Shown here: positions 1-6,209 of the stretch, piece after piece
Layout of the letters: each line of letters starts with the position of its first letter
Position numbering within the stretch: position 1 is the stretch's first letter
Assembly (NCBI GenBank): GCA_012515085.1
Contig: JAAYZB010000107.1
Location: forward strand, 1 to 7,974
DNA length: 7,974 nucleotides
Origin: Acholeplasmataceae bacterium
GTDB lineage: Bacteria; Bacillota_I; Bacilli_A; Izemoplasmatales; Hujiaoplasmataceae
Direction of reading: 5' to 3'
Made by a program: the position numbers and the translations under genes
Notes under the pieces: generated by a model
Told to the model about the DNA's origin: nothing
The model's database searches: none
What the model saw: only the letters and a program-made list of their open reading frames with translations

Positions 1-183
1 ATTTTGACTCAAGGACTGAATTTGCAAATCCGCCGGATGACAAAAGCACTCGGATATCAAGTCATTGAACTCTCAAGAATCCGAATCATGCACTTGGATG
101 ATTCGGATTTGCCTGTTGGCAAATGGCGACATCTGACCAAGAAAGAAACCTTAATTTTATTTCATAACGTTGGCAGAAAATGA
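1..183 (+). CDS. rluF: 23S rRNA pseudouridine synthase, RluF type (C-terminal 60 residues only)
   Basis: Reading from base 1 in frame 1 gives 60 residues ending in TGA at 181-183; the 5' part lies outside the window. The fragment carries the C-terminal signature of the RsuA/RluB/RluE/RluF pseudouridine synthases: LTQGLNLQIRRM, then ALGYQV, then DLPVGKWRHLTKKE. The QIRRM...LGY and LPVGKWR...LT wording fits RluF, which isomerises a uridine of 23S rRNA, better than RluB, which has a different REVRRLWE-type core. The catalytic Asp lies upstream of what is seen. No hairpin terminator is visible after the stop, so some read-through into the rnf operon is possible. The TGA stop argues against a code in which TGA means Trp. 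Confidence 0.88.
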   Translation: MLTQGLNLQIRRMTKALGYQVIELSRIRIMHLDDSDLPVGKWRHLTKKETLILFHNVGRK

Positions 184-207
184 CCGAATAGAACTGGAAA
201 TAGTGGG

Positions 208-235
208 TTGCTTATTTAATGAATAATGTTATAAT
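208..235 (+). promoter_or_regulatory. Sigma-A-type promoter of the rnf operon with extended -10
   Basis: A perfect TATAAT at 230-235 is preceded by TG at 227-228, giving an extended -10 (TGnTATAAT). A weak -35, TTGCTT at 208-213, sits 16 bases upstream. The start of transcription would be near 242, leaving a leader of roughly 45 bases before rnfC. The spacer holds a small inverted repeat, TTATT-n5-AATAA (212-226), which could be an operator or simply AT-rich chance. Confidence 0.68.
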
Positions 236-273
236 ATCAGAGGATAATTAGGAAAATAAACCATCATGACCAA

Positions 274-280
274 GGGAGGA
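274..280 (+). promoter_or_regulatory. Ribosome binding site that decides the rnfC start
   Basis: GGGAGGA lies upstream of three overlapping candidate starts: ATG 284 (followed at once by TGA), GTG 286 and ATG 289. Counted from the GGAGG core, ATG 289 has a 9-base spacer, matching the 8-9 bases before rnfD, the second rnfG, rnfE and rnfA. GTG 286 has only 6. ATG 289 is therefore preferred, adding or losing just one residue. Confidence 0.6.
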
Positions 281-288
281 ACGATGTG

Positions 289-1590
289 ATGTTGTTCAGA
301 AAAATCAAAGGGGTCCGAATTGAGGGGAACAAGCAGATGTCCCGGTGTGCACCTTTACGGGATTATTTAGATCCTCCCGTGGTTTCGATTCCTTTGCTTC
401 AAGGAATGTCGGTGTTGAAACCAGCAGTCGAAGTAGGTGCGAATGTCAAAATCGGAGATATCATCGCTTATCGCGAGGGATTTGGCGCGATGCCGATCCA
501 TGCGTCGATTGCCGGTAAAGTAACAGCAATCAAGAAAGTCTGGCACGCCTCGGGACGGATGGTCGAGGCGGTCGAAATTGAAAACGATCATAGCGGTGCA
601 CTGTCCGATTCGATTCAGCCAGAAAAAAATCCGGATGGACTGGATAAAGAGGCTTTGATCCAAAAGATGATCGATGCCGGGCTTTCCGGTTTGGGCGGCG
701 CAGGGTTCCCGACTTATATAAAATATCAGACCAAGTGCCCCATCGACACGGTAATTATCAATGCCATTGAATGTGAACCGTATCTGACTTGTGATTTTCT
801 CATGTCGATCAAATATCCGGAAAAACTGGTCAAAGGGCTTCATTACTTCATGAAAGCCGCTGGAGCTGAAAAAGGCGTCATCGCCTATAAAGCTTACAAT
901 CAAGCGGTAGAAGACGCAGTGAAACCGTATCTGGAACGCTTTCCAGAAATCACCACGTTTCCTTTGAAAGATGTTTATCCAGCCGGATGGGAAAAATACG
1001 TGACGGAAGCGGTGACAGGAAAAACCTATCCGAAACTACCGTCACAAGTCGGTGTTATCGTGAACAATGCCGGAACGGCCATCGCCTATGCGGACATGGT
1101 GGAAAATAATATCCCTCTCATTGCCAGAAACATCACGATCACAGGCGAAGGCATTACCAATCCACAAAACTTTTATGTACCCTTCGGAATCAAAGTGGCG
1201 GAGCTTGTCGCATTATGCGGGGGGTATCAAGAAGGACTGGATCCCAAATATGCTTGGTATATCGCGGGCGGTCCAATGACCGGTAAGGCGATTTTAATTG
1301 ATGATTTGGTGGTCAATGATACGCTCGGTGCGGTGATCGTTATCCCGACACCCAAAGAAAAACTTCACCCCGAATGCTTGGGATGCGGGAAATGTGCGGA
1401 CGCTTGTCCGGCCTTTCTCACGCCCACGGAGATCAAACGGGCTTATGATATGAAAGATGAGACCGCGATCCGCAATCTTCAAGCGGACAAATGCATCGCT
1501 TGCGGCCTTTGTTCCTATGTCTGTCCGTCGCATATCGAAATCACGGATGCCGTGGTCAAAGCCCGGGATTCTCTGAAGAAAGGAGCATAA
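289..1590 (+). CDS. rnfC: Rnf complex subunit C (RnfC), Fe-S/FMN/NADH-binding subunit
   Basis: RnfC is the cytoplasmic peripheral subunit of the ferredoxin:NAD+ oxidoreductase, where electrons reach NAD+. The protein has 433 residues from ATG 289, a normal length. An N-terminal RnfC barrel (about 1-90) is followed by the NuoF-like flavin/nucleotide domain, with GLGGAGFPT at 134-142 and ECEPYLT around Cys162. A SLBB-like region follows. Two C-terminal [4Fe-4S] motifs of the form CxxCxxCxxxCP use Cys363/366/369/373 and Cys402/405/408/412. The N-terminal stretch is divergent: QGMSVLKP stands where many RnfC have QHIGAPA, and the usual GG-H-PP start is not obvious. It is the first gene of the operon, with 3 bases between its stop and rnfD. 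GTG 286 is an alternative start. Assignment is certain at family level. Confidence 0.97.
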   Translation: MLFRKIKGVRIEGNKQMSRCAPLRDYLDPPVVSIPLLQGMSVLKPAVEVGANVKIGDIIAYREGFGAMPIHASIAGKVTAIKKVWHASGRMVEAVEIENDHSGALSDSIQPEKNPDGLDKEALIQKMIDAGLSGLGGAGFPTYIKYQTKCPIDTVIINAIECEPYLTCDFLMSIKYPEKLVKGLHYFMKAAGAEKGVIAYKAYNQAVEDAVKPYLERFPEITTFPLKDVYPAGWEKYVTEAVTGKTYPKLPSQVGVIVNNAGTAIAYADMVENNIPLIARNITITGEGITNPQNFYVPFGIKVAELVALCGGYQEGLDPKYAWYIAGGPMTGKAILIDDLVVNDTLGAVIVIPTPKEKLHPECLGCGKCADACPAFLTPTEIKRAYDMKDETAIRNLQADKCIACGLCSYVCPSHIEITDAVVKARDSLKKGA

Positions 1591-1593
1591 AAA

Positions 1594-2784
1594 ATGGCCA
1601 GATTTGCAGGCGGGAAAGCCCCGTTTCTGAGAATATCGGATCAGCCTAATCAAGGAACCGGCATCATCATGCGCGATTTCATGATCGGGCTTGCGCCAGT
1701 CATCTTGTTTTCTTGGTATAAGAACGGAATTCAAGTGATGATCGATGGAAACATCGGTTTCTTTGAAATGCTCTATCCTCTCATTTTTATCTTGCTCGGT
1801 GGACTAATGTCTCTGATAATGGAAGGAATCACGCTCTACATCATTCATCCGGACTCGCGGAGCCTCAAAGGCGTCATGGCAAAACTCAGTACTTCGTATC
1901 CAATGGTCCCAGGGCTCTTGCTCGCAATGGTTCTGCCCCTTTATACGCCAGTTTGGGTCTTGATCTTTGGGTGTTTCATGGGCACGGTTGTCGGAAAGAT
2001 GCTTTTTGGTGGTTTTGGTCATAATATTTTCAATCCCGCTTTGATCGGTTATCTGACGATCGCGGTAACATTGACGGGCGTGATCAACGCCGCTGGCGGC
2101 GTTTTCAACGCGTCAGAAGTATTGGTTGATTCCTATGCCGGAGCCACACCGCTCACATTGTTGTCTCGAATCAAGGAACTCGATTATGATAAACTGGTGG
2201 CTCCCTACGGAACCTTGTGGAATTTCTTCTTAGGCACGATTCCGGGCGCTTTGGCAGAAACCGGTGCCCTTGCCATTCTCGTGAGTTATGGCTGGTTGGT
2301 TTATCGCAAAGTCATCAAATGGTTTACGCCACTCATTTATGTTGGCACCGTCTTTGTGTTATCTTGGTTCATCGGGATCGCTTCGGGCGAGCCGGGCATT
2401 TGGTTCCCCTTGTATAGCATTCTCTCTGGAGGATTGATGTTCGGAGCGGTTTTCATGGCGACTGAACCGGTCACGACGCCGAGAAATCCTCTGGGGAAAG
2501 TGGTCTTTGCTTTGTTCTTGGGGGTATTCACTGTTTTATTCCGCTATATCAGCACTTTACCCGAAGGCGTCGCAACATCGATTGTCTTTCTGAACATCTT
2601 CACCATGCCCATTGACAATTGGACAGCTGTCATTCGAGCTCGAGGCATCAAGAAACAAACTGCGATCAAGGCGAGTGTCTTTGCAGTACTCTTTATCGCC
2701 CTCGTGCTCTATGCCATATTGAAAGCTGGTTCAATGTATACCGCCTTCATTCAAGGCCCAATCGGAATCGGGGGGTGGTTCTAA
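1594..2784 (+). CDS. rnfD: Rnf complex subunit D (RnfD), flavinylated membrane subunit
   Basis: RnfD is an integral membrane protein of the NqrB/RnfD family carrying covalent FMN, and takes part in the electron path and ion translocation. The 396-residue product is very hydrophobic, with many membrane segments (clear ones near 49-75, 100-133, 145-165 and 210-235). The GGFGHNIFNPALIGY signature near residues 137-151 and the flavin-attachment motif DSYAGATPLT, with Thr185 as the expected FMN-linked residue, identify it. TEPVTTPRNPLGK further on is also typical. It is somewhat longer than the common 310-350 residues. AGGAG at 1581-1585 sits 8 bases before the ATG, inside the end of rnfC. Its TAA overlaps the ATG of the next gene by one base (TAATG), suggesting translational coupling. 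Confidence 0.96.
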   Translation: MARFAGGKAPFLRISDQPNQGTGIIMRDFMIGLAPVILFSWYKNGIQVMIDGNIGFFEMLYPLIFILLGGLMSLIMEGITLYIIHPDSRSLKGVMAKLSTSYPMVPGLLLAMVLPLYTPVWVLIFGCFMGTVVGKMLFGGFGHNIFNPALIGYLTIAVTLTGVINAAGGVFNASEVLVDSYAGATPLTLLSRIKELDYDKLVAPYGTLWNFFLGTIPGALAETGALAILVSYGWLVYRKVIKWFTPLIYVGTVFVLSWFIGIASGEPGIWFPLYSILSGGLMFGAVFMATEPVTTPRNPLGKVVFALFLGVFTVLFRYISTLPEGVATSIVFLNIFTMPIDNWTAVIRARGIKKQTAIKASVFAVLFIALVLYAILKAGSMYTAFIQGPIGIGGWF

Positions 2785-3950
2785 TGAAAGTCTTTTTTGG
2801 AAAACACGGATTCATTTTGATTCTGGTGGCAATTTTTGTTTTGATCTTTGGTTTAGGTGGGGTGTATAGCCGCTTTATGACGAGTGAACTCGAAGAACAT
2901 ATCGAAGAAAACGCAACCGGAGCGGAATATGCTCTTTATCTTGAAATGTTCCCCGGTGCGGATACTTTGACTCCTTATACACCGGGGGAGGTTTCCAAAA
3001 CCTATCCCTTGGCAGGTGGACGCGGAGACTTTGCACCGACCGTTGACAAGGCGCTGAAAATTCTTCAGGGGACTTCGGAAAAAGGCGTCGTCTATGTCAT
3101 CAATACCAAAGGCAAAGAACCGATGAAGGTTGGCGTCGGCATCTCGCTCGAGAATGATGCATGTGTTGGGATCGCTGTCTTGGAACAAAACGATACACCC
3201 GATTATTTCAGTCAACTAGGCGATCCATTTTACAGCCAATTTGATGCCAAAGCGCTTTCGGATCTCGCGCTGGCGGTCGATACCTTCGCCGGGGTCACCT
3301 ATTCCAGCAAAGCCTTTGAAATCGCCTTGTTCTATGCTCGGGAACTCTATGCTGCCGACTATGATTTTGTAATTCCGACGGTTGCGATGACGCTCGTTAA
3401 GTTGGAATACAACTTTGATCCCACGACCTTTATCGCCTCTCCCTACATTGCAAACATCATTTATGGCGATCAAGACACAGAAGCTGCTGTCATGTTATCT
3501 GCAAGTTTTGACTATGTCGGGTTGGTCGGCGGAGGAACGGACTTGGAAGCAGACTTCCAAGCGGCCGTTAAAGCGTTGGCTCAAGGGGCGGGAACACTCA
3601 ATACCCAAGCCAGCTTTGTGAGTTTTGATGAAGAAAATAACACCTTGGTCATGCAGACCAAAGGATACAATCCGAATGCCATTCAAGCATCGATTGTGTT
3701 GAATGACACATTGGATATTGTCGTTTCCATTACCTTTGTATCCATGGAAACCTATGCGAATCAAGGCGGCTATGGCGACTATACCGGTGGCCCTGCGCCG
3801 GCTGTTGAAAACAATCTTCGAAATCAATATTTAGCCGATGGTGATCCGAATGTCGATGGCGTGGCAGGGGCGACGGTCTCATCCAACGCCGTCAGATCCC
3901 TCCTTCAGTTGTTAGATGGCTTCGTTGAAGCCCAGAACGGAGGCGAATAA
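2784..3950 (+). CDS. RnfG-like protein with two FMN-attachment domains
   Basis: This 388-residue protein sits in the rnfG slot but is about twice the usual size. One membrane anchor (about residues 9-30) is followed by an extracytoplasmic part with two FMN_bind-like units. Unit 1 (about 105-190) has an RnfG-like TPDYFSQLGDPFYSQF stretch and the motif DTFAGVT (Thr172). Unit 2 (about 290-380) ends in the near-canonical DGVAGATVSS (Thr364). Each fits the DxxxGxT pattern where ApbE links FMN to Thr through phosphoester. Between them lies about 100 residues I do not recognise. The start is ATG 2784, overlapping the rnfD stop; an open frame extends further upstream but lies inside rnfD and lacks a good ribosome binding site. 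The binding site here (G-rich, 2770-2778) is weak, so coupling to rnfD is likely. By family it should accept electrons from the RnfA/E cluster side; whether both sites carry flavin is inference. Confidence 0.87.
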   Translation: MKVFFGKHGFILILVAIFVLIFGLGGVYSRFMTSELEEHIEENATGAEYALYLEMFPGADTLTPYTPGEVSKTYPLAGGRGDFAPTVDKALKILQGTSEKGVVYVINTKGKEPMKVGVGISLENDACVGIAVLEQNDTPDYFSQLGDPFYSQFDAKALSDLALAVDTFAGVTYSSKAFEIALFYARELYAADYDFVIPTVAMTLVKLEYNFDPTTFIASPYIANIIYGDQDTEAAVMLSASFDYVGLVGGGTDLEADFQAAVKALAQGAGTLNTQASFVSFDEENNTLVMQTKGYNPNAIQASIVLNDTLDIVVSITFVSMETYANQGGYGDYTGGPAPAVENNLRNQYLADGDPNVDGVAGATVSSNAVRSLLQLLDGFVEAQNGGE

Positions 3951-3951
3951 C

Positions 3952-4512
3952 ATGAAAAAAGCACTGTCTTCCGCTGTTGTTCTGTTGGTTCTCGGAATTA
4001 TTTGCGGCGCCGTGTTGGCGCTCGTCAACACCATCACCTCTCCGGTGATCGCCCAATACGAATTAGACAAAAAAATGGAAGCGTTGGAAGGATTCTTTGC
4101 GGACGAACTGACTTCCAATCAAAAAATCGCGGATGTCTTTGATGTTGAAGAAATCGAAGGTACCGGCGGGATCAAAACGATATATCTTTTAGAACACAAA
4201 ACAGAACAAACGAAAAGTGCGGTATATAGCGTCAGCGCCCTGGGATGGAAAACCAATGTCGACATGATGATTGCCGTGGACGAAGATATGACGCTTCGCG
4301 GTTATGCCTTTGTGACGAATGGCGGAACCGAAGCCATTGGGCTCACGATGATTGGCGCCACTCTCAATCTGGCGGACAACATATCGATTCAGGATACCGT
4401 TCAAGACTATGATAGCGTTGGCGGTGTCTCCGCTCCGGTGACCGGAAGTGGCGTCAAAGCGTGTTTCCAACTCGTAGCTCTTCGGGTTAGCCAAGATCTA
4501 GGAGGTGAATAA
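3952..4512 (+). CDS. rnfG: Rnf complex subunit G (RnfG), short, with degenerate flavinylation motif
   Basis: The 186-residue product has the classical RnfG layout: a short cytoplasmic start, one membrane helix (about 5-25), the NTITSPVI stretch and charged helix that follow it in RnfG proteins, then an FMN_bind domain with GTEAIGL where many have ETPGLG. The usual D-x-x-SGAT near the C-terminus is replaced by DSVGGVS, placing Ser160 at the flavin-linked Thr position. It may carry FMN on Ser, on a neighbouring Thr, or none. The start ATG 3952 has GGAGG at 3939-3943 with an 8-base spacer; an in-frame ATG at 3916 lies inside the preceding gene and would spoil the membrane-anchor N-terminus. One base separates it from the preceding stop. 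Family assignment is good; its working state is open. Confidence 0.88.
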   Translation: MKKALSSAVVLLVLGIICGAVLALVNTITSPVIAQYELDKKMEALEGFFADELTSNQKIADVFDVEEIEGTGGIKTIYLLEHKTEQTKSAVYSVSALGWKTNVDMMIAVDEDMTLRGYAFVTNGGTEAIGLTMIGATLNLADNISIQDTVQDYDSVGGVSAPVTGSGVKACFQLVALRVSQDLGGE

Positions 4513-4513
4513 G

Positions 4514-5188
4514 ATGACCGTCAAAGATAATTTTTTCAAAGGCTTTATCAAGGAGAATCCCTTATTAGTGTCCGTCTTGGGTCTTTGCCCGGCGCTTGCC
4601 GTCACGACCAAGATTGAAAACGCCATCGGCATGGGCTTCGCGGTGCTCTTTGTGCTGGTTCTCTCGAATTTGCTTGTGTCTCTGGTCACTTTCCGACCAA
4701 AATTAAGGGAATTGGTCATGCCAGTCCGGATCCCGGTTTATATCGTTTTGATCGCATCTCTCGTTGTGATCGTGGAAATGTTGATGAAGGCATTCTTGCC
4801 GGAACTCTTTCAATCTTTAGGGTTATTCATACCATTGATTGTTGTGAACTGCATTATCTTCGGCCGGGCAGAAGCTTACGCCGGGGATCACAAACCGGGA
4901 GAATCCGTGATTGATGGGGCTGGGATGGCGATAGGCTTCACGTTGGCGATCATCCTGATCAGTTTGATAAGAGAAGTGCTGGGAGCTGGTCAAATCACGA
5001 TTTGGAAATCGGCGGTTCTCGATCTTTCGTTCCTCTTTGATTTTCTGGGAATCGAACCGATTGCGATGTTCATGAAGCCAGAAGGAGCCTTTATCACGCT
5101 CGGCTTTATCTTAGCGGCGGTTGCTGCTATTCAAAATCGAGTCAATGCGAAAAAGAACGCCAAAAAAGCTGAAGGAGGCGCGAAATAA
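4514..5188 (+). CDS. rnfE: Rnf complex subunit E (RnfE), integral membrane
   Basis: This is a 224-residue membrane protein of the RnfE/NqrD family. ENPLLVSVLGLCPALAVTT near residues 14-32 and VNCIIFGRAEAY near 111-122 are family signatures. Cys25 and Cys113 correspond to the residues that, with two Cys of RnfA, hold a [2Fe-2S] cluster in the membrane core in known Rnf/Nqr structures. RnfE and RnfA form an inverted-topology pair through which electrons cross to RnfG. The start is ATG 4514, with GGAGG at 4501-4505 and 8 bases between; a GTG at 4505 overlaps that site and is unlikely. The C-terminus is a Lys/Ala-rich tail (NAKKNAKKAEGG). The stop overlaps the rnfA start by one base (TAATG). Confidence 0.96.
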   Translation: MTVKDNFFKGFIKENPLLVSVLGLCPALAVTTKIENAIGMGFAVLFVLVLSNLLVSLVTFRPKLRELVMPVRIPVYIVLIASLVVIVEMLMKAFLPELFQSLGLFIPLIVVNCIIFGRAEAYAGDHKPGESVIDGAGMAIGFTLAIILISLIREVLGAGQITIWKSAVLDLSFLFDFLGIEPIAMFMKPEGAFITLGFILAAVAAIQNRVNAKKNAKKAEGGAK

Positions 5189-5769
5189 TGTCTGGACAAT
5201 CATTGCTTGTCATTGCTTTTACCGCCTTCTTCATTCAAAATGTGCTTCTGACTCAGTTTTTAGGTGTCTGTTCCTTCATTGGAGTCGGAAAGAAACGAAG
5301 CTCCTCCCTAGGGATGGGGCTCGCAGTTTTGGTCGTTATCGTCTTGGCAAGCGTGGTCACCTTTGCAATCTACAATTATGTCATGTATCCCTTACATCTC
5401 GAATTCATGCGGACGATCGTCTTTATTCTGGTCATCGCTTCCTTGGTTCAGATGATCGAAACCATCATCAAGAAGTTTTCTCCCGCGTTATACAAAGCAC
5501 TGGGGATCTATCTCCCGCTCATCACCACGAACTGTGCGGTATTGGGGGTTGCCCTCACCAACATCAACGAAGGCTTCACCTTTGGCGAGATGCTTGTGTA
5601 TTCCACGGCGACTGCTTTGGGGTATCTCTTTGTCATGTATATCTACGCCATCATCCGCGAACGCGTCAGCTTGTCGCCAGTGCCAAAGGCATTCCGCGAC
5701 ATTCCGATTGCGATGATCATCGCGGCGATCCTTGCCATGATTTTCTCCCGATTTGGAGGATTGATCTAA
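5188..5769 (+). CDS. rnfA: Rnf complex subunit A (RnfA), integral membrane
   Basis: This is a 193-residue polytopic membrane protein (about six helices) of the RnfA/NqrE family, at the usual length. FFIQNVLLTQFLGVCSFIGV near residues 14-33 and TTNCAVLGVAL near 113-123 are diagnostic. Cys28 and Cys116 match the two ligands this subunit contributes to the membrane [2Fe-2S] cluster shared with RnfE. AAGGAGG at 5172-5178 precedes the ATG by 9 bases, and the ATG overlaps the rnfE stop, so the two partner subunits are likely made in a coupled way. A long open frame in another phase across this stretch (5121-5783) is a shadow. Confidence 0.97.
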   Translation: MSGQSLLVIAFTAFFIQNVLLTQFLGVCSFIGVGKKRSSSLGMGLAVLVVIVLASVVTFAIYNYVMYPLHLEFMRTIVFILVIASLVQMIETIIKKFSPALYKALGIYLPLITTNCAVLGVALTNINEGFTFGEMLVYSTATALGYLFVMYIYAIIRERVSLSPVPKAFRDIPIAMIIAAILAMIFSRFGGLI

Positions 5770-5770
5770 T

Positions 5771-6061
5771 ATGCCAATTGTGATTGCGGCCGCCATACTG
5801 GGTGGAATTGGATTTGTGTTGGGACTATTGATTTATGTGGTTCAAAAGTATTTTGGCGTGGAAGTCGATTTGTCGGTCCAAGAAGTGGAAAAACTGTTGC
5901 CAAGGTATAATTGTGGTGCTTGTGGTTATGCCGGCTGCCAGGAAATGGCAACGGCACTACTCGGAAAACAGGCGGTTCCCAAACAATGTAAACCCCTGAA
6001 AGCAGAAGATGCTGTGACCTTACAAGCCTATTTAGATGAGTATTACAAAAATAAAAAATAA
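5771..6061 (+). CDS. rnfB: Miniature RnfB: membrane anchor plus single [4Fe-4S] domain, no ferredoxin domains
   Basis: The 96-residue product matches only the N-terminal third of RnfB. A membrane helix (about 3-24) is followed by the RnfB-type Fe-S domain with LPRYNCGACGYAGC and a fourth Cys 17 residues later: Cys48, Cys51, Cys56 and Cys73. Normal RnfB (about 190 residues in E. coli RsxB, often 260 or more in Bacillota) continues with two CxxCxxCxxxCP ferredoxin-type modules; here translation ends in a Lys-rich tail and TAA. No frame in the 148 bases before the next gene holds Cys-rich coding sequence, and an intrinsic terminator starts 15 bases after the stop. This makes it a genuinely short gene rather than a frameshift. 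GGAGG at 5755-5759 precedes the ATG by 11 bases. It could take electrons directly from a soluble ferredoxin, or a separate Fe-S protein could complete it (inference). Confidence 0.92.
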   Translation: MPIVIAAAILGGIGFVLGLLIYVVQKYFGVEVDLSVQEVEKLLPRYNCGACGYAGCQEMATALLGKQAVPKQCKPLKAEDAVTLQAYLDEYYKNKK

Positions 6062-6076
6062 ACAAATTTTTAGCAG

Positions 6077-6108
6077 AATACCCTCATCGACAATGAGGGT
6101 ATTTTTCT
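6077..6108 (+). terminator. Intrinsic terminator of the rnf operon
   Basis: An 11-base-pair perfect stem (AATACCCTCAT pairing with ATGAGGGTATT) with a 5-base loop is followed by a T run (6102-6106, then CT). It starts 15 bases after the rnfB stop, closing the operon. It also shows that rnfB really ends where its frame ends. Confidence 0.92.
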
Positions 6109-6115
6109 GTCAGTA

Positions 6116-6125
6116 AAAACGTTTT
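6116..6125. repeat. Perfect 10-base palindrome AAAACGTTTT upstream of the lipoprotein promoter
   Basis: AAAACGTTTT lies 16 bases before the proposed -35 element, between the rnf terminator and the lipoprotein gene. It could be a regulator site, but an AT-rich 10-base palindrome can occur by chance and I do not match it to a known regulator. Confidence 0.3.
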
Positions 6126-6141
6126 CGCCATCAAGATTATG

Positions 6142-6170
6142 TTGCATTTTCCTTGTATTCGGACTATAAT
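6142..6170 (+). promoter_or_regulatory. Sigma-A-type promoter of the FMN lipoprotein gene
   Basis: TTGCAT at 6142-6147 and a perfect TATAAT at 6165-6170 are separated by 17 bases. Transcription would start near 6177, about 33 bases before the ATG, and after the rnf terminator. The gene therefore seems to have its own transcript. A short inverted repeat TAGTC-n11-GACTA (6170-6190) covers the start region and is a weak operator candidate. Confidence 0.68.
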
Positions 6171-6209
6171 AGTCAACTGTAGGACGACTAACTTAAATAG
6201 GAGGAAAGA

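Noticed and set aside
184..285. Riboswitch (for example FMN) in the rnf leader
   Set aside because: The transcribed leader is only about 45 bases and shows no conserved riboswitch core or terminator/antiterminator hairpins.
367..903. Long minus-strand open frames (367-903, 1294-1734, 2853-3215, 3495-3827 and others)
   Set aside because: All lie antisense to clear rnf genes, lack convincing binding sites and show no recognisable domains. They reflect codon bias of the plus-strand genes.
2619..2783. Upstream extension of the large RnfG-like gene to 2619
   Set aside because: The added 55 residues lie wholly inside rnfD in another frame and would hide the membrane anchor. ATG 2784 overlaps the rnfD stop in the same TAATG manner as rnfE/rnfA.
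3916..3951. Earlier start of the second rnfG at ATG 3916
   Set aside because: It overlaps the preceding gene and lacks a binding site at a proper distance. GGAGG at 3939-3943 points to ATG 3952, which gives the typical RnfG N-terminus.
4505..4513. GTG start of rnfE at 4505
   Set aside because: It overlaps the GGAGG (4501-4505) that serves ATG 4514.
5121..5783. 220-residue open frame overlapping rnfA
   Set aside because: It covers rnfA in a different phase, has a composition rich in His/Arg/Cys unlike a real protein, and has no family motif. RnfA is unmistakable in its own frame.
6062..6209. Missing RnfB ferredoxin domains in another frame after a frameshift
   Set aside because: The stretch holds a terminator and a promoter, and no frame shows CxxCxxCxxxCP.
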